Origin: Setophaga petechia
Lineage: Eukaryota > Chordata > Aves > Passeriformes > Parulidae
Reading direction: 5' to 3'
DNA length: 64,000 nt
Assembly (NCBI GenBank): GCA_024362935.1
Contig: JANCRA010000030.1
Span: forward strand, 8,228,096-8,292,095
In this document: positions 50,026 through 59,987 of the stretch, piece after piece
Numbering within the stretch: position 1 is the stretch's first letter
How the letters are laid out: each line of letters opens with the position of its first letter
Program-made: the position numbers and the translations under genes
Notes under the pieces: model-generated
The model's input: only the letters and a program-made list of their open reading frames with translations
What the model was told of the DNA's origin: nothing
The model's database searches: none

Positions 50026-50722
50026 CCCCCACGTGCTCCTCTGGCAGAGCCCTCACTGGGTGCCCAGTGGGATGTGCTGCTGGTTTTGGTGGGAGGCTGG
50101 ACTGGCCAAACTGGAGGGTGAGGGGCCAGCACAGCTGTGCTGTGAAACGTTGACATTTTGTTCTGTGACGTTAGCCTGGAGTGATGCATCTTTTTTTATA
50201 TTGATGTGCACTCTTTCTGTGTATCATGTAAAATATAGTATAAGCCTGTGGCAGATTTAATGTTTGTAAATATGGGGGTTTTTTTGGTTTTGGTTTTTGT
50301 TTTTGGTTTGTTTTTTATTTTTTTTCAAGAAAAGGTGGATTTTGTTTCAAAAATCTAAATGAGCAAGTCTTAAATATATCATAAATATATCACCTTATAG
50401 AGGTGTTGGAATATCACTCACTCGGGTGCAAAAGCAAGCAGACACCCTAAGACTAGATAATGTGTATGGGACAGGCAGATAGAGAGCAGTTAATCAAGAA
50501 AACCTAAGAAAAGGGTTCCTTTTCCTCATTCCTTTCTATTAGAACACCAAATAAAATGGATATTTCTCAAGGCACAGTGCCTTGCTGAGCACTCATCTTA
50601 GTTAACATTTCAGACCATTGTTATTGTGACACGCCTAATATGAGTGATAAAAACATCACGTGGTGTTGAATCTTCCTATGTTTTATAAACTAGAGTGTAG
50701 TTTAAGAAAAGATATCTTCTGT

Positions 50723-50797
50723 AATAAAGTTATCTACATGCAAAGTTGTAGTTTGCAAAAATGATGTATTTTTTTTGGTTAACTGATTTGCAATAAA
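50723..50797 (+). terminator. NOTCH1 distal poly(A) signals
   Basis: AATAAA at 50,723-50,728 and 50,792-50,797, the latter followed by a GT-rich stretch (TTGGTGTTTTTGTT near 50,836) suitable as a downstream element. Probable main 3' end near 50,810-50,820. Confidence 0.75.
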
Positions 50798-50819
50798 TGA
50801 TGCTTCTGGGCATCTAGAT

Positions 50820-51840
50820 TTTACTAAAACTGGAACTTGGTGTTTTTGTTATGGGTCAGGCGAATTCTGGATTTGACACTTTTCTTTCAGAGCTGCTCCT
50901 TGCACAGAGGGCTGGAACTTCCTCAACATCTTGTTCTCTGTGTGAAAACTCAAGGAAGAGCTTTGGACAATGAAGGTTTCTCTTTAACTTCTTCTAAGCT
51001 CTCACTGACCTGAGACACCTGAGCAAGGCAGGAGGGGCTCTGCCCAGGTGCCTTTTTATCTGCTGTGGGTGCTCTGATATGCTCAGGCCATCGGGTCAAG
51101 ATCTAAAAGAGGAAACATGGAAAAATTGTTTTAAAGAATATCCCTCATGCATCTTCAAAAAGGCCAGAAACAGCAGCACCAGAGGGACAGTTTTACTTGT
51201 GCCACCCAGAAATGTTTGCTGTCCTTGCTGTGCTCAAGATTTTTAAGGTAATTTAATTTCATTTCATTCTTTCTCTACCCCACAGGGGCTCTGCAGTGCA
51301 AATGCTGCTGCAAAGTCCCCAAATAACTGGATATAAATAGCAGAGCCATTGACCTCCTCCCAAATCCCATAAGCCTGGAATGCTGGTATTTTCCACTCCG
51401 TGGCTGGGGAGGGAGAGGGTTTGTGTGTGCAGGGGCCTGGTGTCCAGCCCCAGACACATCCAGGGCCACCAAACACCTGCTGTACAGCTGGTCAGCTCCT
51501 GGTGCTGTGACAGTGGCATTTAAGTGCCACCCTCACCAGTGAAATGCACCTTCAGAGCTCAGGGGGGTGACATTCCAGGAAAGGGAGCCTCAAACTCCAT
51601 GGAAAGGGGTATTTTAAAAGAGAACAAACCCCTCTTCCCCCTGCAGAATGTGTCACCAGTGAGGATCTCAGCAGCCAGAGGGACATCCTGGAGGGAGTTG
51701 GGCTTCCCAGGATGTGTCACCCCCTGCCTGTGGCTGCATCCCATCTGGAATGCACGAAATGGGGTTTGTCTGCCTGCAGCGTGACTCACACATGAGCTGC
51801 TCAGGAATCCCAGCCAGCCCAGCCTGCCAGGCTTCTCCCA
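50820..51840. other. Intergenic DNA 3' of NOTCH1
   Basis: No gene, large repeat or regulatory signature recognised. Human has a NOTCH1-associated lncRNA nearby, but nothing in this sequence supports or excludes one. Confidence 0.6.
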
Positions 51841-51844
51841 CATC

Positions 51845-52625
51845 CCAGAGCCAGCCCAGCACGGCCCCAGTGCTGCCATGGGGCTGGGACAGGCTCATCC
51901 CAAAATCCCATCCTGAATTCCCATCCCAGAACCAGCCCAGCACGGCCCCAGTGCTGCCATGGGGCTGGGACAGGCTCATCCCAAAATCCCATCCCAAATT
52001 CCATCCTAGAACCAGCCCAGCATGGCCCCAGTGCTGCCATGGGGCTGGGACAGGCTCATCCCAAATTCCCATCCCAAAATCCCATCCCAGATTCCCATCC
52101 TAGAACCAGCCCATCACGGCCCCAGTGCTGCCATGGGCTGGGACAGGCTCATCCCAAAATCCCATCCCAAAATCCATCCCAGAACCAGCCCAGCACAGCA
52201 CTGGGACAGGCTCATTCCAAATTCCCATCCCAAAATCCATCCCAGAACCAGCCCCAGTGCTGCCATGGGGCTGGGACAGGCTCATCCCAAATTCCCATCC
52301 CAGAACCAGCCCAGCACACCACTGGGACAGGCTCATCCCAAATTCCCATCCCAAAATCCCATCCTAGAACCATCCCAGCACCGCTCCAGTGCTGCCATGG
52401 GGCTGGGACAGGCTCATCCCAAAATCCCCTCCCAGAACCAGCCCAGCACGGCACTGTGACAGGTTCCCATCCCAAAATCCCATCCCAAAGTCCCATCCCA
52501 GCACTGCTCCAGTGCTGCCATGGGGCTGGGATAGTCCCATCCCAAATCCCATCCCAAATTCCCATCCCTAAGTCCCAGTGCTGCCATGGGGCTGGGACAG
52601 GCCCATCCCAAAGGGAGGAGGCATT
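51845..52625. repeat. VNTR with about 80-bp unit, degenerating rightwards
   Basis: Units contain CCAGCCCAGCACGG, CCAGTGCTGCCATGGGGCTG, GGACAGGCTCATCCC and CCATCCCA. Starts at 51,851, 51,932 and 52,012 show the 80-81 bp period; later units lose the GCTGCCATGG half and shrink to 40-60 bp. Both strands carry false open frames. Confidence 0.95.
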
Positions 52626-52629
52626 AGAA

Positions 52630-53930
52630 GGATCCTCTCCTGCTTGGTCCACTGTAAAACCAAGTCACTCATGGGCAAGGTAGGAATTTGGCCTGGAATA
52701 GATGAAAAAACAAAAGGGGGTTATGAGGACTTGGAAAACAATGTGACATTGCAAGAGGCAACACGTGTAAGCTCGTTTAACAAGAGGGGCTGCAAAGCAG
52801 GGGATTTTCCATGAGGAATGGTCAGAAGGACAGGGTGAGGAAAGAGAGGGCTAAATATTATGGAAAGAAGCAAAGGGATAGATACTAATTAATTGTCCAC
52901 AAGGTAATTCAAACTAGAAGTCAGTTAAGGTTTTTAATGAGTAGAGGAGAAAGGATGCAAAAATTTAGGTTTTAAGTGCTTAGCCCCAAATTGCTTTGAT
53001 TTATGAAGGCATCTGGTGACCAACCAACCTGCGGGTACATGAGATGATTGTGGTGTCACAGATCCAGCTGGGATGGAGGCTAAGTTAAAGGAGAAATGAG
53101 AGAAATGGCCCCAGTTTCAAACTCTCACATTTAAGCCTTCTTCCCACACCAACCAACCCACCACAAGCTCATCTCCACCTGGTGTGGATGAAGATTTTTA
53201 GGAGCTGAACTTCAAGCTCTCCCAGCACCAGATGACACCGAGGAGTGATGGATCATGGCAAGCACAGCTGTCTCAGCATTCCAGGCAAAAAAGGCTGAGA
53301 AGCACCAAAATCACATCCCTCACATACCCAAGGGAAGGGTTCAGGAGTGCTGAAAACAAGATTAACACTGGCTATTGCCATGGCAGGTATGGAATCCCTG
53401 CACCTGAACTATTTGTTTACATGCTGGAGGGCTTGGTTTTTTTTTTTTTTTTTCTACTTTTTGTTTTCATTATTCCTGCTCAATTAGATGGGACATTTAG
53501 ACATTTAGAAACTGCTACTCTGTATTGCTTCTCCCTCCAGGCTGTGTTGGTGTTTGCTCACAAAGTTGCTCGCAGCTGCTCCAGCCCCAATTGAAGAATT
53601 GCTGCAGCTGAAATCAGCCCCTGGAGAATGTGCAAAAGGAGCCAAATTCATCTCGGGTTTAGCCTCACTCAAATCACACAGGGGTTAATGTGGCTGGGGT
53701 AGCCTGAATAATCACAGCAACAGAATGAGTAAATAAATAAAACTCAGGTTGTCCAGTTGGCCAACACCGTGCAGAATACTGGTAAGGGATAGAGATACCC
53801 TCCTTTAGCATTTTCCATGTTTCTAAACTCAAAGAATGATCCTTTTCATAGCAAGCCCGTGGGGCAAGGTTGTGTTTCTGGTTGTGTGCAACCTGAAGAC
53901 TGAATAAATTACCAGGAAAAGGCCAGAGTC
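52630..53930. other. Intergenic DNA, no gene recognised
   Basis: Ordinary composition. It holds a T15 run at about 53,439-53,453 and no coding signal. Confidence 0.6.
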
Positions 53931-53934
53931 GTTT

Positions 53935-54125
53935 GTGCTGTATCCCAGATGAGCTGAGGAACAGAGCAGCTCTGGCTGCCCCTGGATCCTGGAAGTGCCC
54001 AAAGCCAGGCTAGACAGGGCTTGGAGCACCCTGGGATAGAGGAAGGTGTCCCTGCCCATGGCAGGGGGTGGAATTGGATGATTTTTAAGGCCCTTCCCAA
54101 ACCATTCTGTGAAGCAGGAGTGAAG
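53935..54125 (+). mobile_element. CR1 LINE 3' fragment
   Basis: Matches CR1 3' sequence in reading orientation: CTGGCTGCCCCTGGATCC, GGCTTGGAGCACCCTGGGAT, GGTGTCCCTGCCCATGGCAG, then GGTGGAATTGGATGATTTT and CCAAACCATTCTGTG at the end. Confidence 0.85.
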
Positions 54126-54234
54126 GACACATGCTGTCCTCACTGGCAAAGGTTTTCATTTATAATAGGTCAGTCAAGTCCAGAACTAGTGCTGAGTACA
54201 GGAAACCAGCCAGAAAACTTCATGTTAAAAAGGG

Positions 54235-54600
54235 ATTGCATGTTTTAATATGGAAATTCTTTATAATCACATATATATCAAGAGAACAGCAAAAATGAGG
54301 TCCCATTGTTGATGTTTGTATTGTGTACCCCTGTATAAGGGGGGTTAAATATGTAACATAAATATCTAACTATAGACACAGATGTGAGCCATTGACGCTA
54401 TTTAGCACACAAAAAAAGCCAATCAGGCTAATTAAAACCATGTTTCCTCAGATTACACCTGTTGGGGGAAGTATCAAGGGAAAACCAGGGCTTTATCTGC
54501 AACTCATGCCTGCGCAGGGAAATTGTATTTGACAAGCTGGTTTAGACGAATGTTCCTACAAAAGAGGGAGATGAAAGGCACTTAAAAATCACAGCGCTGC
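54235..54600. promoter_or_regulatory. AT-rich candidate regulatory island between NOTCH1 and SEC16A
   Basis: Unique, AT-rich block with a perfect SOX-type CCATTGTT (54,303-54,310), a perfect MEF2-type CTATTTAG (54,398-54,405), GCCAATCAGGCTAATTA and GGGCTTTATCTGC. No gene or repeat. Candidate enhancer by composition and motifs only. Confidence 0.35.
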
Positions 54601-54892
54601 CTCTGGTTCCCACACCAGCATCAAAGTGCTGCTTCCCCTGCCTGGCCGGGGCTTTGAGGATATTCCCCTGCTTTAATGATGGGAGTGCAGGAACAGCTCT
54701 GCACTGATAACGACCCCTGATTAAGATGTTTGTTTAGCTCCTTGTGTTTTCCTCTCCAAGGCATGTTGGGTGCAGGGTGGGACAGTGTCAGCACGGGGAA
54801 TGGCAGATATTCTTCTGGTGGCTGGAACGGGGGTTCACCCCCTAAAAAAGCTTCGTGTTTGTGTAAAATAAAGCTGCAATTCACAGAGTGAA

Positions 54893-55343
54893 GCTGATGA
54901 AGGGTCTGGAGCACCAGGGGTGGCTGGGGGGGCTCAGCCTGGAGAAAAGGAGGCTCAGGGGGGAATGTTTTATGCTGCTTTTGATTCCCATAAAGCTGTT
55001 TTCATGGAGTCACAGACTGGTGTGGTTGGAAGGGACCTTCAAGATCATCTCATTCTCCCTGTCCATCATCTCATTCTCCCTGTGCACAGCTCCCCGACAG
55101 GAGGATGGACACAAAGGACAGGGTGAGAGGAAATGGCCTCCAGTTGTGCCAGAGGAGCCTTAAACTGGATATTTAGGAAAATTTCATCACAGAAAGGGTG
55201 AGTAAGCCTTGGATCAGTGCTGGAACCATCATTCCCGGAGTGTTCAAAAGGGCACATGGATGTGGCACTTGGAGACAGGGTTTAGTGGTGAATATGGCAC
55301 CCGGTAACCTTGGAGGGATTTTTCAGCCTTAAGGATTCTGGGA
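54893..55343 (+). mobile_element. Composite CR1 LINE copy with an antisense CR1 piece inside
   Basis: Sense CR1 from GAAGGGTCTGGAGCACC through GCTCAGCCTGGAGAAAAG to 54,965, then AGGATGGACACAAAGGAC, TGGATATTTAGGAAAA and GTGTTCAAAAGGGCACATGG down to about 55,343. Interrupted at about 55,005-55,060 by GGAGTCACAGACTGGTGTGG and GGAAGGGACCTTCAAGATC, which is the antisense 3' end of another CR1. Confidence 0.8.
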
Positions 55344-55726
55344 TCAGTTTCTGAATCTGCTGCTGTTGGACACGTGCACCCCAGCCTTCCTCAATTAATG
55401 AGCCTTTCCTAATTAGGCCCCTACGGACGTGCAGGACAGGACCTCGCTGTGCAGCTTCGCTCTGTGAGGCACAATCTCATTTTCCGTGTCTATAAACTCG
55501 GATTTCTGATCTCCGGCAGGCCCCGGCCCGCGATGGGCAGCGGCTCCCCCGGGACCGGCCCCGGAGCGGCGGAGCTCTGTCCCGCCCTGGCGGCCGCCCG
55601 CGCCACTGCACCCGCACCCGCCAACCGGGGGCACCGGGACCTGCACGGAGCCCTCACGGGGCCGCGCTCCGCCACTCCCCGGCCCAGGGGCGAGACCGCG
55701 GCGCCGCAGGGGAGGCACCGAGACGA

Positions 55727-55758
55727 GGCGCCCGAACGGGACTCGAACCCGCGACCTT
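55727..55758 (-). repeat. tRNA-Lys-like 3' half, copy 1
   Basis: Read on the minus strand: GGTCGCGGGTTCGAGTCCCG then TTCGGGCGCC. It has the T-stem/T-loop with TFIIIC B-box and the 3' acceptor strand of tRNA-Lys followed by CC, which in a mature tRNA is added after transcription. No 5' half is present, so it is not a functional tRNA gene. Confidence 0.55.
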
Positions 55759-55768
55759 CCATCCCGCA

Positions 55769-55804
55769 GCCGCCCCAGCCGGGACTCGAACCCAGGACCC
55801 TCCC
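55769..55804 (-). repeat. tRNA-Lys-like 3' half, copy 2 (more diverged)
   Basis: Minus strand: GGGAGGGTCCTGGGTTCGAG then TCCCGGCTGGGGCGG, aligning to the same tRNA segment as copy 1, 42 bp away. B-box intact, acceptor part degraded. Possibly a tandem duplication of copy 1. Confidence 0.45.
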
Positions 55805-55889
55805 ACCGCCGAACAGCAACACGGCCGGCTGCGCGCGCCGCCGTGACGTCATCGCGCGCCGCGCCGTGACACGTCGGCGGCGGCGGCGG

Positions 55890-55996
55890 AAGCCCGAGCC
55901 GGATGTGCCAAGATGGCGGCGGCCGGCGCTAGGGCCGTGCGGGGCGGCGGCGCCCGCGCCCGCTGCTGAGGGGCCGCGGCCGGCGGGGGCTGCCAG
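55890..55996 (+). other. SEC16A: SEC16A non-coding exon 1 (5' boundary estimated)
   Basis: The 3' boundary is a good donor, CTGCCAG|GTACCG at 55,996. The 5' boundary is set arbitrarily just upstream of the YY1-type element. Non-coding if the ATG in exon 2 is used. Confidence 0.5.
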
Positions 55997-58900
55997 GTAC
56001 CGCGGGGCGCGCCCGGAGGGTGGGCCTCGGGTCTCAGGTGGGCTGCGCGAGCAGCGCCGGGCTTGAGGTGCGGGCCCCGGTGTCCCCGGTGCCCACCCCG
56101 CCGTGCCTTAGCGAGGGCCTCGGGGCTGTCGCAGCGCCGGGAGCCGGCGGGTCCCGCAGCCCCGGGCTCGGCCCCCGGCCCGGCTGGGGCGGGCAGTGGT
56201 GCCGCAAGGAGGGGCGAAGGCGCTGCCGCAGTCGCGGGCCGCGCTGCCCGGGGCTTTCTCCGCAGGATTTGAGGAGCTCCGGGCGGTTTCGAGTGGGGCC
56301 GCGGGACAGGGACGCTCCGCGGAGCTCCGAAGGTTTTTCCGTGGGGTGCGGCGGGGAGAAGGTTCAGACTGATGCTGGCTATCGTGTGTCCCCTCCGACA
56401 GCGCCGGGCCCGGCTCAGGGCTGTGTTTGCGGCTCTCAGGTGCCCCAGGTCGGTGCAACCGGTGCTGACTCAGGAGTGCGGCTCCCGGAGAGCCTCGGCA
56501 CCGCTGGGCTGGAGAACCGGCAGCCACGCTCCTGTCAGAATGAACGGGAACGCTTTGTGCTGCTTCTGGGCTTTTGAAGCCCAAAGAGCTGTTTTGATGG
56601 AGTGACAGACTGGTTTGGTTTGGAAGGGACCTTAAAAATCATCAAATTCCACCCCCTGCCATGGCTGGGGCACCTTTCACTGGCCCAGGGTGCTCCAAGC
56701 CCTGTCCCGGGACACTGCCAGGGATCCAGGGCAGCCACAGCTGCTCTGGGCATTCCCACCCTCACAGGGAAGGATTTCTTTCCCTGAGATCTCATTAAAC
56801 CTGCCCTGTGCCTGTTTAAAGTTGTCCTGTTGCTACATTCTAGCAGGATAACATTTGTAGCTCTGGTTGCTGTTGAGGAAAAGCCCGGTAGAAATCTGTC
56901 AGGAGAGTGAATGATGCAGAATGTGTTCAATCTGTCACCCACATGTGTGCAGATGTGCAGCTGTCTACATGAGATAAAACTGAAAAAGCACTTGCTGATT
57001 TTAAAGCTGCAAATCTCATTTTTCCAGCTGTTCCTGCATTTGAGATTGCAGTGGGTTGTTTTTTGCTTTTGGTTTTTTTTGGTCACTTTGTTTTTGCTAG
57101 GAATCTGTGTATGTGAATATGTTATTTATTGTTTGCTTCATGTGTGGGCGTGAGAGTCAATATTAGTCCTCTCTCACCTGCTTTATGGGCATGGTTATTC
57201 TGTTTAAGAGTAATTTATTTAGATAGGTTTAAATTAAATTTGCCCCCAAAGGAATTATTTCTTCATCTGATGAGCTCCATAGCTTCATCTATTAACTTAA
57301 TTTTATGGCCTTGTCTAGAGGGTTTTAATCTTTTTTTCCTCTTTGGCAATGTTTTTTTGGTATGCCTGGAAACACCTTCTGCAATTGTTACTCCTGGTGA
57401 CTCATGTTTAGCAGGCTGCTCTGCTTTATCAATTAATAAACCAGCTGAAATATGAGAATTTCCAAACTATACAAAGCAGAGGTGGATTGCTCTTAACTTG
57501 TGTAGTTATTTTCTAAATTCCTTAAAATGAGCATTTCAGTTAATCCAGGATAAGGCACAAGGGAGGGTCAGTAGCACTGAGTTATCTTCTGTTTAAGTTA
57601 CCTGACATGGACACGTTCATTTTATTTGGACTCAGTTCCTCAAATCTTGCTTGCTTGTACTACTGTGTGCAGTCTGTTAATATTAACTTTGCTTCTGAGG
57701 AAGCTGATCCCTCATATTGAACCTCTGTCATGCACCATCAAAGATCCTGTCAGAGGAATGGCAAGTAAAAAGTAGGACTTAAAGTAGGACTTTACTCTTA
57801 TTTTTATTAGCTAATTACTGTTTCTGGCTATTACAAAAACATGGTAAAGTATTAGGACTTTTTTAAAATAAGACACTGCAAGGAGTAAAGTCCACATTAG
57901 ACATTTGGAAGTGGGTATTTGAGTTGGCTTTTGTGCTCAGCTGTATTTCAGAAACAACTTTTCTATGAAAAACAGAGCTATTTAGTAGATATCAATATTT
58001 TTGTCAGTGAAGTTTGTGCTTTCCAGGGCATAAATGCCTTGGCAGATGATTTAATTAGCTTTTTCCCTCCCCAACCCAAAGTATGCTCCATAAACCCATG
58101 TGTTTATTTGGAGGGGAGAGAGGAGTTTTTCAAATCTGGTTGATTTGAAAATGTTGATGTTGATACAACAAAGAACATGATGGAAAAGAAATGGGGATGC
58201 CCAGAGCAGCCAGAGGTTCCTTAAGCATGTGGAAATTGGGGTGGTGTTCAGGCAGGATTTCCTGGAAACGTGGTTGGCATCAAGGCTGGTCAGCATGGCC
58301 AGCTGGAAAACCTTCACCTCGGGATTGTAACAGGAGAAAAGATTGCAAACTCCTGAAACTTCTTTGTAAACATTCCTTGATGGAATTCAGCAGCTGTGCT
58401 TTGAAAAGAACGGTGAAGGCACATGCAAGTAATGCATGGCACTGATGGAGCTCTAATGCCTCTGTGGAAATCTGTTTGGTGGTGTCCTTCCCATCTTTAT
58501 AAAACACAAATTTATGGAGTCTTAACTGTAGGTATTGCTGTGGAATATATGGATATATGGATATGAGGGAGAAACTGACAATCTCTGTTAACCCTGAAAG
58601 AGGGACCTGGATTATACACAGGCTGTTGGAGGAATTTTTCTTTAGGAGAAGTTGTACTGCTGTCCAGTAAAGGCTGTGTGCTGTGGTACTTCAGTGTGCT
58701 TTTTATTGGAATTTTTTAGGTATAAATCTCTATGAAATATGTGTAGTATTTTTGATAATAAGAAACCACAAGTGCTTTGCATTTGAACTTCTCTGGAACT
58801 ATTACAGTTTTGTCCTGATTACAAACATCTAACTTTTCTGGCTTACCATTTTATTACTCTTACTGACAAGATGCTGAATCTTCTAAGAACTCCAAATAAG

Positions 58901-59984
58901 AATTGTACAGCTTTTTTCTTTTATAAGCAGAAATGCATCTGGTGTGGAGCAATTGCTGTGGGTACTTCACTCTGCATATTGTAAACAATATTTGTTGTGT
59001 ACTATGAGAAAACAAGATTGTCATATGCTGCTAAGGCTTCACTGAGCTCCACTGGATAAGTATTGGTGAATTCCTCTGGTTTGTCAGCCTCCATCCTCTC
59101 CAGATAAAATTGAAAAAGACACCCTGATGAATTTACTGAACTTCCCATGTACCAGATCCCTGCCTGGTATTGTTTGGAGCTGGGGTTGGATTACTTCCGA
59201 GCGTGTCCTTTCCACCCTGAAGTGCAGCTGTAACCCTGATACTGTGCCAGAGTCCCACTGGTGTTAAAGTGAGGGTGCTCATTGATAGGTGGGGGTAGTT
59301 GATTGGTTTTCTATCCTTAAATGCCCTTTTGCTTTGCAACATTCGTCTAGAAGAGAGAATATTTGTGATGAAGATGCTCTCGCCTTTCTCACAATAAAGA
59401 ACAATACTGTGTCACACCATGTTTTCCTGGTTAAACCAAAAGTTTAAGGGTGATAACATCTGATGAATTCCTTCTAGGGATGCTTCTCATCTTACCTGTG
59501 AAAAGGTCCAGTCACATGGAGTGCCAGTGCAGCAGGGCTGAAGATCATCTCTAACAGAATTAGAGTTAGATAATGACTTCTCAACTCTTGATAATTAAAT
59601 TGAGCAGGGCATGGTGCTGCAGGCTCTGTTCCAGCCTGGTTGCTGTCCTGTCTGTGATGCAGATTTCTGGGAAATGTAACAGTGGGATACCACTGGAGGG
59701 TTTGACACTAGTATGGGTCTGAGCTGTGTTTCGTTAGTCTTACTTGGATCTATTTAATAGAATTGTTAAATAATGTGCATTGATACCACACAGCCTTACA
59801 CTTCATTACTGCTGGACTGGATTTAGAAGTACAATGGAGGGTGTCAGTTCCTTATGCATTCTGAGGAAAAGGGAGACATTTTCCACTTCAAATTCTTTGA
59901 GTGATTTTGTTTCTAAAGTAAAGCTTGCTTGAGTGCTGCATGTATTGTAAGAAATGGAACTGACTTGTACCTGTGTTGTCTCAG
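55997..59984 (+). other. SEC16A: SEC16A intron 1 (4.0 kb)
   Basis: The first 350 bp is CpG-rich; the remainder is AT-rich. One antisense CR1 is listed separately. No coding or other repeat feature is recognised from 56,900 to 59,980. It ends with TTGTCTCAGCAG, a tandem acceptor. Confidence 0.75.
56590..56845 (-). mobile_element. CR1 LINE 3' fragment (antisense) in SEC16A intron 1
   Basis: Antisense CR1 3' end: GGTTTGGAAGGGACCTTAAA, CACCCCCTGCCATGG, GTGCTCCAAGCCCTG, GGCAGCCACAGCTGCTCTGG, GAAGGATTTCTTTCC, in order. Confidence 0.9.
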
Positions 59985-59987
59985 CAG
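59982..59987 (+). promoter_or_regulatory. SEC16A: Tandem NAGNAG splice acceptor of SEC16A exon 2
   Basis: CAGCAG directly before GCCAGAAG. Use of either AG gives 5' UTRs differing by three bases (exon start 59,985 or 59,988), without altering the protein. Confidence 0.65.

Larger units (their letters stand above)
48958..50815 (+). other. NOTCH1 3' UTR
   Basis: AT-rich with A and T tracts, following the stop codon directly. It holds two miR-34/449 seed matches (49,174-49,180 and 50,018-50,025), a Pumilio-type TGTAAATA at 50,265-50,272, and poly(A) signals listed separately. The 3' end is estimated from the last signal. Confidence 0.85.
55500..56350 (+). promoter_or_regulatory. SEC16A CpG-island promoter
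   Basis: CpG-dense island around non-coding exon 1. A perfect palindromic CRE (TGACGTCA) lies at 55,844-55,851, followed by TGACACGTCGG near 55,866 and a YY1-type CCAAGATGGCGGC at 55,908-55,920 that often sits at or just after a TSS. No TATA box. ATF/CREB-family control would suit an ER-export gene (inference). Confidence 0.75.

Noticed and set aside
55727..55758. Retroviral primer-binding site
   Set aside because: The + strand complements a tRNA-Lys 3' end, but no LTR or retroviral genes flank it and it lies in a CpG-island promoter.
55727..55804. Functional tRNA-Lys gene(s)
   Set aside because: No D-arm, A-box or anticodon arm pairs with these 3' halves; only T-arm and acceptor 3' strand are present.
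55449..56066. 205-codon frame in the SEC16A CpG island containing a SNPRPSIP-like stretch
   Set aside because: That peptide is the translation of tRNA-like T-arm sequence, a known source of false proteins; the rest is CpG-island composition.
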